From CAJCIT01 sp963771305 (GTDB lineage: Bacteria > Acidobacteriota > Terriglobia > Bryobacterales > Bryobacteraceae), in the NCBI GenBank assembly GCA_963771305.1, contig CAVYTS010000021.1:62001-126000 (forward strand): 64,000 bases of DNA, read 5' to 3'. Shown here in pieces: positions 23,479 through 32,431 of this stretch. Below the pieces are notes generated by a model, which worked only from the letters and a program-made list of their open reading frames with translations, was not told the origin of the DNA and did not search any database. A program made the position numbers and the translations under genes. Position 1 is the stretch's first letter. Each line of letters opens with the position of its first letter.

Positions 23479-24828
23479 ATGGACAAAAGAGAGTTCCTGA
23501 AGACGTCGTGCGCTGTCATCGGCGGCAGCATTTTCTCGCGTTTGGGTTTGTCGGCTGACGATGAGCAACCGCAAGCTCGAACGAACTGGGCCGGTAATTA
23601 CACCTACAGCACCAACAACCTGCATCTTCCCAAGACTGTTGAGGAGGTTCAGAAGGTCGTCAAGACCTGCGACAAGCTGAAGGCCCTTGGTGCACGGCAC
23701 TCATTCAACGGGATCGCTGATAGCACCGCGAATCAAATCTCGCTGAAGCAGCTCGACCAGATGACACTCGACAAAAGAGCGCATACCGTTACGGTCGATG
23801 CCGGTGTTACGTATGGTCGGCTGTCGCCCTATCTCGACCAGAATGGCTATGCCGTTCACAACCTGGCTTCGCTGCCCCATGTCTCGGTTGCTGGCGCGTG
23901 TGCCACCGGGACGCACGGCTCGGGCATCAAGAACGGCAACCTGTCGACGGCAGTGTCAGCGCTCGAGATGGTCACCGCCGACGGCAATTTAGTTATGTTG
24001 GCCCGCGACAAGGATGGAGACCGTTTCAAGGGTGCCGTGGTGGGCTTGGGAGCCTTGGGCGTGGTGACGAAGGTCACGCTGGATGTTCAGCCGACGTTCC
24101 TGGTCGCCCAAATGGTTTATGAGAATTTATCGCTGGGGCAGCTGGAGAAGCACTTGGACGAGATCTTCTCCGGCGGCTACAGTGTGAGCCTGTTCACCGA
24201 CTGGCAAAACCACAAGGCGACTCAGGTCTGGATCAAACGCCGCGTTGAGTCCGGCGCGCCGATCCATTGGGAACCGGAGTTCTTTGGGGCCACGCGGGCT
24301 ACCCAGAAGCTTCACCCCTTGGCGGGGCATTCGGCCGAGAGTTGCACGGAACAGATGGGAATCCCCGGGCCGTGGTACGAACGGCTGCCCCACTTCAAAA
24401 TGAACTTCACGCCAAGTAGCGGCCAGGAGTTGCAATCGGAGTACTTTGTTCCCCGCGGGCGAGGGTATGAAGCCATCCTGGCGGTGGAGCGATTGCGGGA
24501 CAAGATAACGCCCAATCTGTTCATTACCGAGCTCCGCACGATTGCCGCTGACGATCTTTGGATGAGCGAAGCGTACCAGCGGCCGTCGCTGGCCATTCAC
24601 TTTACCTGGAAGCCCGACTGGCCATCCGTCAAAACGGTGCTGCCGCTGATTGAAGAGCAGCTGGCGCCGTTTGAGGCACGGCCGCATTGGGCCAAGCTGT
24701 TCACGATGGCGCCTGCGCAGCTGGAGTCACGGTACGCGAAACTGGCTGACTATAAGGCGCTGCTGAAGGAGTACGATCCGCGCGGGAAGTTCCGGAATGC
24801 ATTCCTGAACACAAATGTTTATGGGTAG
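23479..24828 (+). CDS. FAD-linked sugar-alcohol oxidase (alditol oxidase-like)
   Basis: 449 residues with an N-terminal Tat-like or Sec signal (MDKREFLKTSCAVIGGSIFS). Residues about 35-205 are a VAO/PCMH-type FAD-binding domain: HLPKTVEEVQKVV, LGARHSFN (the His is the expected covalent FAD site in alditol oxidases), ASLPHVSVAGACATGTHGSG. The C-terminal D-arabinono-1,4-lactone oxidase domain ends YDPRGKFRNAFL. Relatives oxidise xylitol, sorbitol or aldonolactones with O2. Exported localisation is suggested by the signal. Stand-alone transcription unit. Confidence 0.87.
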   Translation: MDKREFLKTSCAVIGGSIFSRLGLSADDEQPQARTNWAGNYTYSTNNLHLPKTVEEVQKVVKTCDKLKALGARHSFNGIADSTANQISLKQLDQMTLDKRAHTVTVDAGVTYGRLSPYLDQNGYAVHNLASLPHVSVAGACATGTHGSGIKNGNLSTAVSALEMVTADGNLVMLARDKDGDRFKGAVVGLGALGVVTKVTLDVQPTFLVAQMVYENLSLGQLEKHLDEIFSGGYSVSLFTDWQNHKATQVWIKRRVESGAPIHWEPEFFGATRATQKLHPLAGHSAESCTEQMGIPGPWYERLPHFKMNFTPSSGQELQSEYFVPRGRGYEAILAVERLRDKITPNLFITELRTIAADDLWMSEAYQRPSLAIHFTWKPDWPSVKTVLPLIEEQLAPFEARPHWAKLFTMAPAQLESRYAKLADYKALLKEYDPRGKFRNAFLNTNVYG

Positions 24829-24839
24829 GACCAGATAAA

Positions 24840-25589
24840 TCAGGAGTGCCGCTTATCGGGCGCGGGGCGGCCGCGCATCTTGCCGGCGAAGAAGGCGCAG
24901 GAGGCAGAGACCGGGCAGGCGCTGCACTTGGGATTGATGCGCTTGCACAGCGTCTGTCCGTGGCATTTCAATAGCAGATGGGCGCGGATTCGGGCGGTGA
25001 AGGTTTCACGATCGGGAGCTTCCGCCAACGCACCTGTGCTCTTGGCCGGGAAGGCCGCGGCGATGAGCTGTTGGGCTTCCTTGTAATTCTGGCCGTAGTT
25101 CTCACGCTCTTGCCCTTGCTCGATACGCACCAGAACATGAGGGCAATTGGATGGCACAGCCGCCACCGGCGAGATACCGCCGAAGAGCAGGATGCGGTCA
25201 GCGCCAGGGTCGGCGATGCCTGGAAACCTCTTGAGCGATGCGCGAACTTGAGCAATGGGCATACCGCTGAGCGCCGCTCGCAAGTCACCATCAAATTCCT
25301 TCTGAACCCTCTCCGCAATCTCCTTCAAGCGCATGGCCCTGAGTTCCGGCACCATTCCACCGGGTTTCAAAGCGAGCGCGAGTTTTGCGGGATTTGCGGA
25401 GAGCAGCCGATCCGGATCCGTGCCGATCCGGCTGGTCAATGATTCCCAGCCCTTCCGGCAGGATGCGTCGCTGGCGGGATAGCCGCACTGCCACCACATC
25501 AGGAAGAGGTAGGGATCGACCGGCCAGCCTGGTTGCTGCTCGCCATAGAAGCCTTCCAGCTTGTCCAACAGTTGGTTGACTCGTGGCAT
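24840..25589 (-). CDS. EndoIII-like [4Fe-4S] HhH protein lacking canonical catalytic residues
   Basis: 249 residues. A C-terminal cluster motif C215-x6-C222-x2-C225-x5-C231 is exactly that of endonuclease III/MutY-type glycosylases, and residues 80-160 follow the HhH-GPD layout (LKRFPGIADPGADRILLFGG). The hairpin that normally reads GxGxKTA carries GIADPGA, with no lysine. The strand with the catalytic aspartate (VDT/VDS) reads AVPSNCPHVLVR, with no aspartate. It is therefore an EndoIII-fold protein that probably does not use the usual chemistry, or a family with a relocated active site. Likely DNA-binding. Confidence 0.8.
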   Translation of the reverse strand: MPRVNQLLDKLEGFYGEQQPGWPVDPYLFLMWWQCGYPASDASCRKGWESLTSRIGTDPDRLLSANPAKLALALKPGGMVPELRAMRLKEIAERVQKEFDGDLRAALSGMPIAQVRASLKRFPGIADPGADRILLFGGISPVAAVPSNCPHVLVRIEQGQERENYGQNYKEAQQLIAAAFPAKSTGALAEAPDRETFTARIRAHLLLKCHGQTLCKRINPKCSACPVSASCAFFAGKMRGRPAPDKRHS

Positions 25590-25783
25590 AGAGCTTCAGT
25601 CACTATAAGCCACCAAAGGCTAGGTGGGGAAGACGCCGCAAAGCGGAGTGCCGTACGGGCACCCGCAATAAGATGTTACGAACTCGTCAAGCGCCCGTTC
25701 CTGAGCAGCCGGGAGCCGTGGTAGAGCGGTTTTTTTTGGATTTTAACGGAAACTCTTCGAGGAGATCCACCATCATTAATTTC

Positions 25784-26542
25784 ATGCGTTGCTGCGGGCA
25801 TCGCCTGGGTTGGCGCTTGGCTGCGATTTTCGTAGAAAGCACGTTTGTCGCGACGTTCTGTTTCGGCCAAACCACGCCGGGGAGTAGCCAACAAAGTGAG
25901 CCGGCGAAACCGGCAGAATCAAGCGACAAGCGCATCCTCTGGATCGTCCCCAACTACCGCACGTTTCCCTATCCGGCTAACTACACGCCAATTTCGCCCA
26001 AGGAGAAGTTCAAGATCGCCGCTGACGACGCTTTCGACCGGGGAACCGTTGTTCTGGCCGCAGCGTTCGCGGGCTATGGGCAGTTGACGAATTCGAATCC
26101 ATATTTGGGACAAGGTGCGAAGGGATACGCCTCATATTTCGGGACGGCCTATGCCGACTTTGTGATAGGCGATTTCATGACCGAAGCGATCTACCCAACC
26201 CTCCTTCATCAGGATCCACGCTACTTCCGGCGTGGCACAGGGGGCGGGTGGTCGAGATTCGGATACGCAGTCGGCCAGATCTTTTGGACCCACACGGATT
26301 CGGGAGGCCAGCAGTTCAACTATTCGGAGATCGTGGGCAATTCGACGGCGGTGGCGATTTCAATGGCGTATTATCCTGACGGGCGTAATGTCAGCAGCGC
26401 GGTGACGGAGCTCGGTACGCAGATCGGCATCGATATGGCGGCCAACGTCCTGAAAGAGTTCTGGCCCGACATACGGCAGAAATTCTCCCGGAAACATAAG
26501 GCCACCGAACCCGCCCAGGCTGGCTCTAGCGACAATCACTGA
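25784..26542 (+). CDS. exported protein of an Acidobacteria-typical family, function unknown
   Basis: About 252 residues from an ATG at 25784, selected because it starts a signal-peptide-like stretch (LAAIFVESTFVATFCFGQ); the frame extends 37 codons further up. A low-complexity linker rich in P, A, E and S follows, then a conserved-looking core: KRILWIVPNYRTFP, KEKFKIAADDAFDRG, GYASYFGTAYADFVIGDFMT, LHQDPRYFRRGTG, YPDGRNVSSAV. Repeated glycine-rich amphipathic segments could be membrane-associated. I recognise the pattern as recurrent in Acidobacteria but know of no assigned function. Confidence 0.65.
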   Translation: MRCCGHRLGWRLAAIFVESTFVATFCFGQTTPGSSQQSEPAKPAESSDKRILWIVPNYRTFPYPANYTPISPKEKFKIAADDAFDRGTVVLAAAFAGYGQLTNSNPYLGQGAKGYASYFGTAYADFVIGDFMTEAIYPTLLHQDPRYFRRGTGGGWSRFGYAVGQIFWTHTDSGGQQFNYSEIVGNSTAVAISMAYYPDGRNVSSAVTELGTQIGIDMAANVLKEFWPDIRQKFSRKHKATEPAQAGSSDNH

Positions 26543-26602
26543 GACGCACCGATCCTCCCCAGCGGAATATTGGGTACGCTTGCGAAGCAGGGGCTAAAAA
26601 CA

Positions 26603-27418
26603 ATGGCAGACTCGACGAAAGCGTCTGCGTCCGACTACCTGGCAGCCGAGCGGACCCTCCTCGCGTGGATACGCACCGGTCTCGCCATGATGGGTTTCGG
26701 CTTTGTGGTGGCCCGCTTTGGCTTGTTCTTACAGGCTTTACTGCTGAACTCCGCGAATCCGCAGATCCGGCCGAACGGGCCGTCGTTTTGGATTGGTACC
26801 GCACTGATGGTGCTTGGCGTGGCGGTCAACGTGGTGAGTGCGCGGAACCACGTGCGTCTGGTCGGAGGTTTGAATCGGGGCGAACCCGACTTTAAGCCGT
26901 CATCCGTCCTCGCCGTGACACTCGCTCTGATCCTGGCCGTCTTCGGGTTAGTAATGGCGGCGTACCTGGTCACGGTCCGGCAGCCGGAGACTGGCACTTT
27001 GAAACAGCGGAAAGAGACTTCAATGAATACGGATTCAAGCAATGGCCTCGTGAACGTGGCGAGCTGGCATTCGGTTGACGAAACGGCTGAAAAATTCAAG
27101 AGCCTGCTCGAATCGAAGGGAATCAAGCTGTTTGCACTCGTCGACCACAGCGGCGAAGCCGATAAGGCCGGCCTGCACATGCCTCCGACAAAACTGCTGA
27201 TCTTCGGAAACCCAAAGGGCGGCATACCCCTGATGCTGGCAGCACCGAGTATCGCGATCGACCTGCCACTGAAGGCCTTAGTTTGGGAAGACCCGAGCGG
27301 CAAGGTATGGATCTCATATAACGACCCGAGCTACCTCCAGACCCGGCATCAATTACTGCCGGAGTTGTCCGCGCCGTTGGGTGCGGTGAGGGCGTTGTCG
27401 TCGCAAGCGGCGGAATGA
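26603..27418 (+). CDS. DUF202-DUF302 fusion membrane protein
   Basis: 271 residues from the ATG at 26603. Residues 1-125 are a DUF202 (YidH-type) domain: YLAAERTLLAWIRTGLAM and three predicted membrane helices, with ARNHVRLVGGLNRGEPDF between helices 2 and 3. From about residue 150 the chain is a DUF302 domain (SVDETAEKFKSLLESKGIK, FALVDHSGEADKAGL, TKLLIFGNPKGGIPLM, PLKALVWEDPSGKVW). The two are normally separate proteins. An internal ATG at 27023 with GGAAAGAG upstream begins the DUF302 part and could also allow independent expression. Both domains lack known biochemical roles. Confidence 0.82.
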   Translation: MADSTKASASDYLAAERTLLAWIRTGLAMMGFGFVVARFGLFLQALLLNSANPQIRPNGPSFWIGTALMVLGVAVNVVSARNHVRLVGGLNRGEPDFKPSSVLAVTLALILAVFGLVMAAYLVTVRQPETGTLKQRKETSMNTDSSNGLVNVASWHSVDETAEKFKSLLESKGIKLFALVDHSGEADKAGLHMPPTKLLIFGNPKGGIPLMLAAPSIAIDLPLKALVWEDPSGKVWISYNDPSYLQTRHQLLPELSAPLGAVRALSSQAAE

Positions 27419-27458
27419 AGACGCAACGCCGCCCGAACGCGCCCATACAATTGGTAGC

Positions 27459-27947
27459 ATGCCCCGCGCAGCCCTGTGGATTCTCGCCCTAGTTCTCTCC
27501 TCATTCGGCGCGGAGACGCCGCCGGTGAGTGCGGACAAGTTGCTCAAGCCGGGCGCAGCGGGGCCGTTCCGCATTGGCATGAAGGTTTACGACGTGAAAA
27601 GCCTGACCCGTCAGGAGAAGATCAAGTTGGTCGACTTGAACGGGGAAGGACTCTTTTGGCCGGCAATTGTGATCTATCCTGGCGTGGTCGCGGAGATCAT
27701 CATGAACGACCATAATGAGTGGGTCATCGACCGTCTCTTCATTTCCGACCCGACTTACTATACGCCCAAAGGAATACACGTGGACTCGAAGTTCTCCGAG
27801 ATCAAGATGAAGTATCCATCTTCGAAAGTCTCCCACGAAGAGGGAGAGCATGTTATTGACGAAGAGGCAGGGATTACATTCGATCTGTCGGACGGGCCGC
27901 TACCATCTTCGGTTGTTAAATCGATCATGCTGTTTAGAAAGCCTTGA
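27459..27947 (+). CDS. exported hypothetical protein
   Basis: 162 residues with a signal peptide (RAALWILALVLSSFGAE). The mature part has a GPFRIGMKVYDVKSL segment near residues 35-50 and mixed alpha/beta composition ending SSVVKSIMLFRKP. The pattern of a short exported protein with a conserved G-x-x-R-I-G-M motif recurs in proteins related to stress or calculated-osmolarity families, but I cannot assign a family. The start ATG at 27459 is 40 bases after the DUF202-DUF302 stop, so co-transcription is likely. Confidence 0.6.
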   Translation: MPRAALWILALVLSSFGAETPPVSADKLLKPGAAGPFRIGMKVYDVKSLTRQEKIKLVDLNGEGLFWPAIVIYPGVVAEIIMNDHNEWVIDRLFISDPTYYTPKGIHVDSKFSEIKMKYPSSKVSHEEGEHVIDEEAGITFDLSDGPLPSSVVKSIMLFRKP

Positions 27948-28026
27948 CGTCGGCATCCGAAGGGGATCGGAATTGGGAAGTGTGGCGGCTGTGAAGACCT
28001 GGCCACATGTCCCCACGCGGCCTCTT

Positions 28027-28509
28027 CTACGGATGCGGCCCGCCCGCACCCGGGCCTCCCGGCCCGCCGGGTCCGCCACGGCCACCAAAGGCTCCACCCT
28101 GTGGCAGCTGATCGTACTTGTTTTGTTGATCCGCTGACAAAATCGCGTAGAAGGCTGCTTGCGCCGTGGCACGGGCTTGGACTTCCTGCGTGGTCAGCGT
28201 TCCGATCTGAGCGGCGAGAGTCGTGATGGCGGCGGTGTCCTGGGTCTTCACTGTCGCTTGTAGGGCTTTATGTGCAGCCTGCATAGACGGGAACAGACTC
28301 GACATCGCCGTCTGCTCGGTTGTGAAGATGGCGGTTGCCTGCGTTTGCTGTTCCGTGTTGAGCGACAGCAAGGTAGTCAGACGAGCGACCTGGTGAGCCG
28401 TCATCTGCGCCGGGTTCGGCGGAGATGGAGGGGTGTTGGTCGTCTGGGATAAAAGAAGACCTCCGCTGACTGCCGTCAGCAGGGAGATAGAAAGGATACG
28501 GTTCTGCAT
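28027..28509 (-). CDS. Spy/CpxP-like periplasmic protein with Gly/Pro-rich tail
   Basis: 160 residues from the ATG at 28509 (GAGG about 9 bases upstream; four more codons in frame). Signal peptide RILSISLLTAVSGGLLLSQ, a proline-rich linker, then an all-helical region of Q/T/A-rich heptads (LTTLLSLNTEQQTQATAIF, VQARATAQAAFYAILSADQQ) resembling Spy/CpxP or heavy-metal resistance chaperone-like proteins with an LTxxQ-type motif. The tail is GGRGGPGGPGGPGAGG. Probably a periplasmic stress or chaperone-like protein; assignment by composition and helix pattern only. Confidence 0.6.
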   Translation of the reverse strand: MQNRILSISLLTAVSGGLLLSQTTNTPPSPPNPAQMTAHQVARLTTLLSLNTEQQTQATAIFTTEQTAMSSLFPSMQAAHKALQATVKTQDTAAITTLAAQIGTLTTQEVQARATAQAAFYAILSADQQNKYDQLPQGGAFGGRGGPGGPGGPGAGGPHP

Positions 28510-28691
28510 GGTTAGCCTCATCTACATTGACGCGCGTCTCGACAACCTGTGCGCTAAAGATGTGTAAAGGCTGGGGAATTGGCTGGCCGCTATTCGCTCA
28601 ATTGTGTGCAGCCATCGTACACGTGTGCTTTGGGCATGCGTTCGAGGGACATTGCTGACAGCGCGGCCCGCGTGGCGCGGGCAGCCTGCTG

Positions 28692-28717
28692 AGCCGAGAT
28701 TCATCTCGGCTTTGTTT
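28692..28717 (+). terminator. possible intrinsic terminator
   Basis: AGCCGAGA, loop TTCA, TCTCGGCT, then TTGTTT. The 8-bp stem is perfect. There is no obvious rightward gene immediately upstream, so it may end a non-coding transcript or be fortuitous. Confidence 0.4.
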
Positions 28718-28855
28718 CCATTCCGGTTCGGAGCGACTGCTTGAGTGGCTCGGGGGCCGCCACAGGAAGTGCGTTGAGTAACCAATCGCTCAGTTAACCA
28801 TCGCGTGCAACGTAAATATCCGGAGTGTGCTATGTGAAACTTGATCACCTTGTTA

Positions 28856-28936
28856 GAAGCCTCGCGCCGCGAACGCGGTTTCAAGCACTTGGCGACTGAC
28901 ACCGCTTACAGTGCATGCACCTTTGGCGGAGGCTTC
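28856..28936 (+). ncRNA. candidate structured leader or small RNA
   Basis: GAAGCCTC (28856-28863) pairs perfectly with GAGGCTTC (28929-28936). The pairing extends by CGCC/GGCG after a single bulged G, giving a 12-bp closing stem around about 55 bases, with internal CCGCGAACGCGG. It lies 80-160 bases upstream of the secreted-protein start at 29018. Covariation in homologues would be needed; this is structure-only evidence. Confidence 0.25.
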
Positions 28937-29017
28937 CAAACTGCAATGTTAGAGCGCAAGAGCAACCGGAAATCCTAGTAAGATTCGAACCGGAAGCCGG
29001 TCAAAAGGAGACCTAAA

Positions 29018-29437
29018 ATGAAACACGTACTTAGTTATATTGGGGTGTCTGCGGCGGCTTTGATCCTGTTCGGAACTCAGTCGATGCAGGCCCAAGAAGC
29101 AGCCAAGGCCAACATCCCCTTCTCGTTCCACAGCAAGATAGCCGCTTATGAAAGCGGAACCTACACTGTGGAAACGCAACACGGCAACATCACACCGCTG
29201 GTCCTGATCAACGACGACACAAGGAAAGCAACCTTTGTTCCCGCGGTCAGTTCAATCGAACCCACCGCCAAGACTGAGGCGCGCGGGCCGGTGATGATCT
29301 TCAAGTGTGGCCAAGGCACTTGCTTCCTGTCTGAGGTCTGGACTGCCTCTAAGGGCTACGCGATCTCTCATCCGCAGGTACTTGATGAAGAGGCGTCGAC
29401 AACTCGGATAGTTGCTCTCGTCCGAGCCTCCCGTTAA
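29018..29437 (+). CDS. small secreted Acidobacteria-type protein
   Basis: 139 residues with signal peptide (SYIGVSAAALILFGTQSMQAQ). The mature start AKANIPFSFHSKIAAYESGTY is a motif seen repeatedly in small secreted Acidobacteria proteins (an IPFSF strand followed by a GTY turn), continuing as a beta-rich domain with two Cys (FKCGQGTCFLSEVW). Very strong ribosome-binding site AAAAGGAG and a strong terminator at 29477-29512, so it is a well-expressed single-gene unit. Function unknown. Confidence 0.75.
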   Translation: MKHVLSYIGVSAAALILFGTQSMQAQEAAKANIPFSFHSKIAAYESGTYTVETQHGNITPLVLINDDTRKATFVPAVSSIEPTAKTEARGPVMIFKCGQGTCFLSEVWTASKGYAISHPQVLDEEASTTRIVALVRASR

Positions 29438-29476
29438 TCGGTAACCACCGAAATGCGGTTCGTGCCTGACCCAAAG

Positions 29477-29512
29477 AAGCGGGTCTGCCCCCAAAAGGCA
29501 GGCCCGCTTTCT
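29477..29512 (+). terminator. intrinsic terminator of the small secreted protein gene
   Basis: AAGCGGGTCTGCC, a CCAAAA-type loop, then GGCAGGCCCGCTTTCT: a 13-bp GC-rich stem with one G-T pair and a short T run, 40 bases after the stop at 29437. Confidence 0.85.
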
Positions 29513-29637
29513 GCTGTTGGTGCTGCACCGAAGGAGCCGGCTCGGATTGCATTCCGAATGGCGGATAGCAGTCGTAGTGTCACTCGCCGTTCCTTAAGCC
29601 ATTGGTGCACGCCCCCCCTGCACTAAACTGGAATCAA

Positions 29638-32310
29638 ATGCCCAGCAAGAATAGCTTCGGCGCAGCCAGTACTCTGCGCGTCAACGATCGGGATTACCAG
29701 ATCTATCGCCTGGATGCGATAGAGAAAGCCGACGTGGCCTCCATTTCCCGATTGCCGTACTCGATCAAGGTCCTGCTCGAGAACTTGTTACGTTTTGAAG
29801 ACGACCGCACCGTGAAGCGCAGCGACATTGAATATGTTGCGAAGTGGGATACGGCAGCGGCTCCGCAGGAGATTCAGTTTCGTCCGGCACGCGTGTTGCT
29901 GCAAGACTTCACAGGCGTTCCCTGCGTGGTGGATCTGGCGGCCATGCGCGATGCGCTGCAGAAGATGGGCGCCAATCCGGCACTTGCCAATCCGCTGATT
30001 CCGGCCGACCTGGTGATCGACCACTCAGTGCAGGTGGATGCTTTCGGCACGCCGGCCGCCTTCGGCCAGAACGCGCTGCTGGAATTCGAGCGCAACCAAG
30101 AGCGCTATGCGTTTCTGCGTTGGGGCCAGACCGCGTTTCACAACTTCCGCGTGGTGCCGCCCGATACCGGCATTGTTCACCAGGTGAATCTCGAATACCT
30201 CGCGAGCGTGGTCTTTACCGGCGCTCGTGATGGCGTGACTGAGGCTTATCCCGACACGTTGATGGGAACCGATTCGCACACCACGATGATCAATGGCGTG
30301 GGCGTGGTGGGTTGGGGCGTGGGCGGTATTGAAGCCGAGGCTTGCATGCTAGGCCAGCCGATCTCCATGTTATTGCCAGCGGTGGTTGGGTTCAAGCTAT
30401 TCGGCAAACTGAGGGAAGGCACCACGGCGACTGACCTGGTTCTGACCGTGACGCAGATGCTCCGCAAGCGCGGCGTGGTTGGAAAGTTTGTGGAGTTCTA
30501 TGGCGCCGGCGTGAGCGCGCTGTCACTTGCAGACCGAGCCACCATCGCCAACATGGCGCCCGAATATGGGGCGACAATCGGCTTCTTCCCCATCGATGAG
30601 AAGAGCCTGGATTATCTGCGCCTGACCAACCGTTCGGCCGACCAGGTGGCGTTGGTCGAGGCGTATGCCAAGGCTCAGGGGTTGTTCCTGGATGCGAACT
30701 CGCCCGACCCGGTTTATTCCGACACGCTTGAGCTGGACCTTTCGACCGTTGTGCCGTCGCTCGCCGGACCGAAGCGGCCGCAAGACCGTATCAACCTGCC
30801 TGATGTGAAACAGAACTTCCTGACATCGCTCGGGGCGACGCAGAAGTCAGCGCTGCTTGCGGTGAACGGCCATCACGAAACAATACATGATGGCGCGGTG
30901 GTGATTGCCGCGATCACGAGCTGCACGAACACGTCGAATCCTTCGGTAATGATCGCCGCCGGCTTGCTCGCGAAGAAAGCGGTAGAGCGCGGTCTAACTT
31001 CCAAGCCCTGGGTGAAGACTTCGCTGGCGCCCGGTTCCAAGGTCGTCTTCGACTATCTGACCGATGCGGGCTTGATGCCCTACCTCGAAAAGCTGAACTT
31101 CCACCTGGTGGGCTATGGCTGCACCACGTGCATTGGCAACAGCGGCCCGCTGCCGGACAACGTGGCGCAGGCGGTTTCTGCAGGGAAGCTCAATGTGGCG
31201 GCCGTGCTGAGTGGGAACCGCAACTTTGAGGGCCGTGTAAACCCGCTGGTGCGCTCGAACTATCTGGCTTCGCCGCCGCTGGTAGTGGCGTATGCGCTGG
31301 CAGGCCGCATGGATCTGGATATCGCGAACGAGCCGCTGGGCACGGGCTTCGATGGAGGCCCAGTCTACTTGAGAGACATCTGGCCAACGCAGCAGGAAGT
31401 AGAAACCGCGGTTCGCACGTCAGCACGCACCGAGTTCTTTGCGAAGGAGTATGCGGAGGTGTTCGCCGGTGATGCGTCGTGGAATTCGATCAAGATTCCG
31501 ATTGGCGACATCTACGAATGGACGAACGATTCCACCTACATCAAGCAGCCGCCGTATTTTGACGACATGGTGGACCCGGCCACGTCGGTGAAAGATCTGA
31601 AGGGATTGCATGTACTGGCGGTGCTGGCCGATTCCGTGACCACCGATCACATTTCGCCGGCGGGTTCCATTCCGGTGGACAGCCCAGCCGGTAAATACCT
31701 GATCGCGCAAGGTGTGAAGCCGGGCGACTTCAACAGCTACGGCGCGCGCCGAGGGAACCACGAAGTGATGGTGCGCGGCACGTTCGCCAACATAAGGCTC
31801 AAGAACCTAATGGTGCCAGGCGTGGAGGGCGGTTTGACACGCCATATGCCCGATGGCGAAAAGATGTTCATCTACGACGCCTCGGCGAAATACCTGGCCG
31901 CGGGCACGCCTCTGCTGGTGATCGCTGGCAAGGAATATGGCTCCGGTTCGTCGCGTGACTGGGCCGCGAAGGGGACATTGCTCCTGGGCGTTAAGGCCGT
32001 GATCGCTGAAAGCTTCGAGCGCATCCATCGATCCAACCTGGTGGGCATGGGCGTTCTGCCGCTGCAGTTTCTGCCAGGCGAGACGCGCGATACGCTTGGC
32101 TTAAAGGGCGAAGAAGTGTATGACCTAAGCGGGGTGGTCGACGCCGTGGCTGGTGCTCCGCGGGTGAAGGTTCGCGCCGTGCGCCCGGACAAGACGGAGA
32201 TCGCGTTTGAGGTCCAGGCTCGCATCGATACGCCTCAGGAAGCCGAATACTTTCGCAACGGTGGCATTCTGCCGTATGTGCTGCGGCAGTTAGTTGCCGG
32301 GCGAGCGTAG
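29638..32310 (+). CDS. acnA: aconitate hydratase A
   Basis: 890 residues from the ATG at 29638 (MPSKNSFGAASTLRVNDRDY). The AcnA/IRP-type layout is complete. The N-terminal domain has VPCVVDLAAMRDA and LIPADLVIDHSVQVD. MGTDSHTTMINGVGVVGWGVGG follows in part as the substrate loop. The [4Fe-4S] ligands are Cys in AITSCTNTSNPSV (about residue 428) and GCTTCIGNSG (about 492 and 495). The swivelling C-terminal domain contains GSSRDWAAKG. The enzyme isomerises citrate to isocitrate in the TCA cycle. Apparently monocistronic. Confidence 0.97.
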   Translation: MPSKNSFGAASTLRVNDRDYQIYRLDAIEKADVASISRLPYSIKVLLENLLRFEDDRTVKRSDIEYVAKWDTAAAPQEIQFRPARVLLQDFTGVPCVVDLAAMRDALQKMGANPALANPLIPADLVIDHSVQVDAFGTPAAFGQNALLEFERNQERYAFLRWGQTAFHNFRVVPPDTGIVHQVNLEYLASVVFTGARDGVTEAYPDTLMGTDSHTTMINGVGVVGWGVGGIEAEACMLGQPISMLLPAVVGFKLFGKLREGTTATDLVLTVTQMLRKRGVVGKFVEFYGAGVSALSLADRATIANMAPEYGATIGFFPIDEKSLDYLRLTNRSADQVALVEAYAKAQGLFLDANSPDPVYSDTLELDLSTVVPSLAGPKRPQDRINLPDVKQNFLTSLGATQKSALLAVNGHHETIHDGAVVIAAITSCTNTSNPSVMIAAGLLAKKAVERGLTSKPWVKTSLAPGSKVVFDYLTDAGLMPYLEKLNFHLVGYGCTTCIGNSGPLPDNVAQAVSAGKLNVAAVLSGNRNFEGRVNPLVRSNYLASPPLVVAYALAGRMDLDIANEPLGTGFDGGPVYLRDIWPTQQEVETAVRTSARTEFFAKEYAEVFAGDASWNSIKIPIGDIYEWTNDSTYIKQPPYFDDMVDPATSVKDLKGLHVLAVLADSVTTDHISPAGSIPVDSPAGKYLIAQGVKPGDFNSYGARRGNHEVMVRGTFANIRLKNLMVPGVEGGLTRHMPDGEKMFIYDASAKYLAAGTPLLVIAGKEYGSGSSRDWAAKGTLLLGVKAVIAESFERIHRSNLVGMGVLPLQFLPGETRDTLGLKGEEVYDLSGVVDAVAGAPRVKVRAVRPDKTEIAFEVQARIDTPQEAEYFRNGGILPYVLRQLVAGRA

Positions 32311-32431
32311 AGTCCCGACCTAACCATTTGGCGGGCGTTCGAACGGTGTTTGCTACGATTCATTCTGCACGGGCGATAAGTTAAGTCTGGCGATCGTGCG
32401 ATTCCGAAACGCACTTTTCCTTCTACTGCAA

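Larger units (their letters stand above)
28510..29017. other. 508-base intergenic region with RNA-like secondary structure
   Basis: No convincing protein gene; a leftward 126-codon frame (28522-28902) is R/S-rich with no family resemblance. It contains a hairpin with T-rich trailer (28692-28717) and a 12-bp long-range stem enclosing 28856-28936, listed separately. Confidence 0.5.

Noticed and set aside
28522..28902. A 126-codon leftward frame as a gene
   Set aside because: Arg/Ser-rich, no recognisable domain, no ribosome-binding site, and it overlaps RNA-like hairpins.
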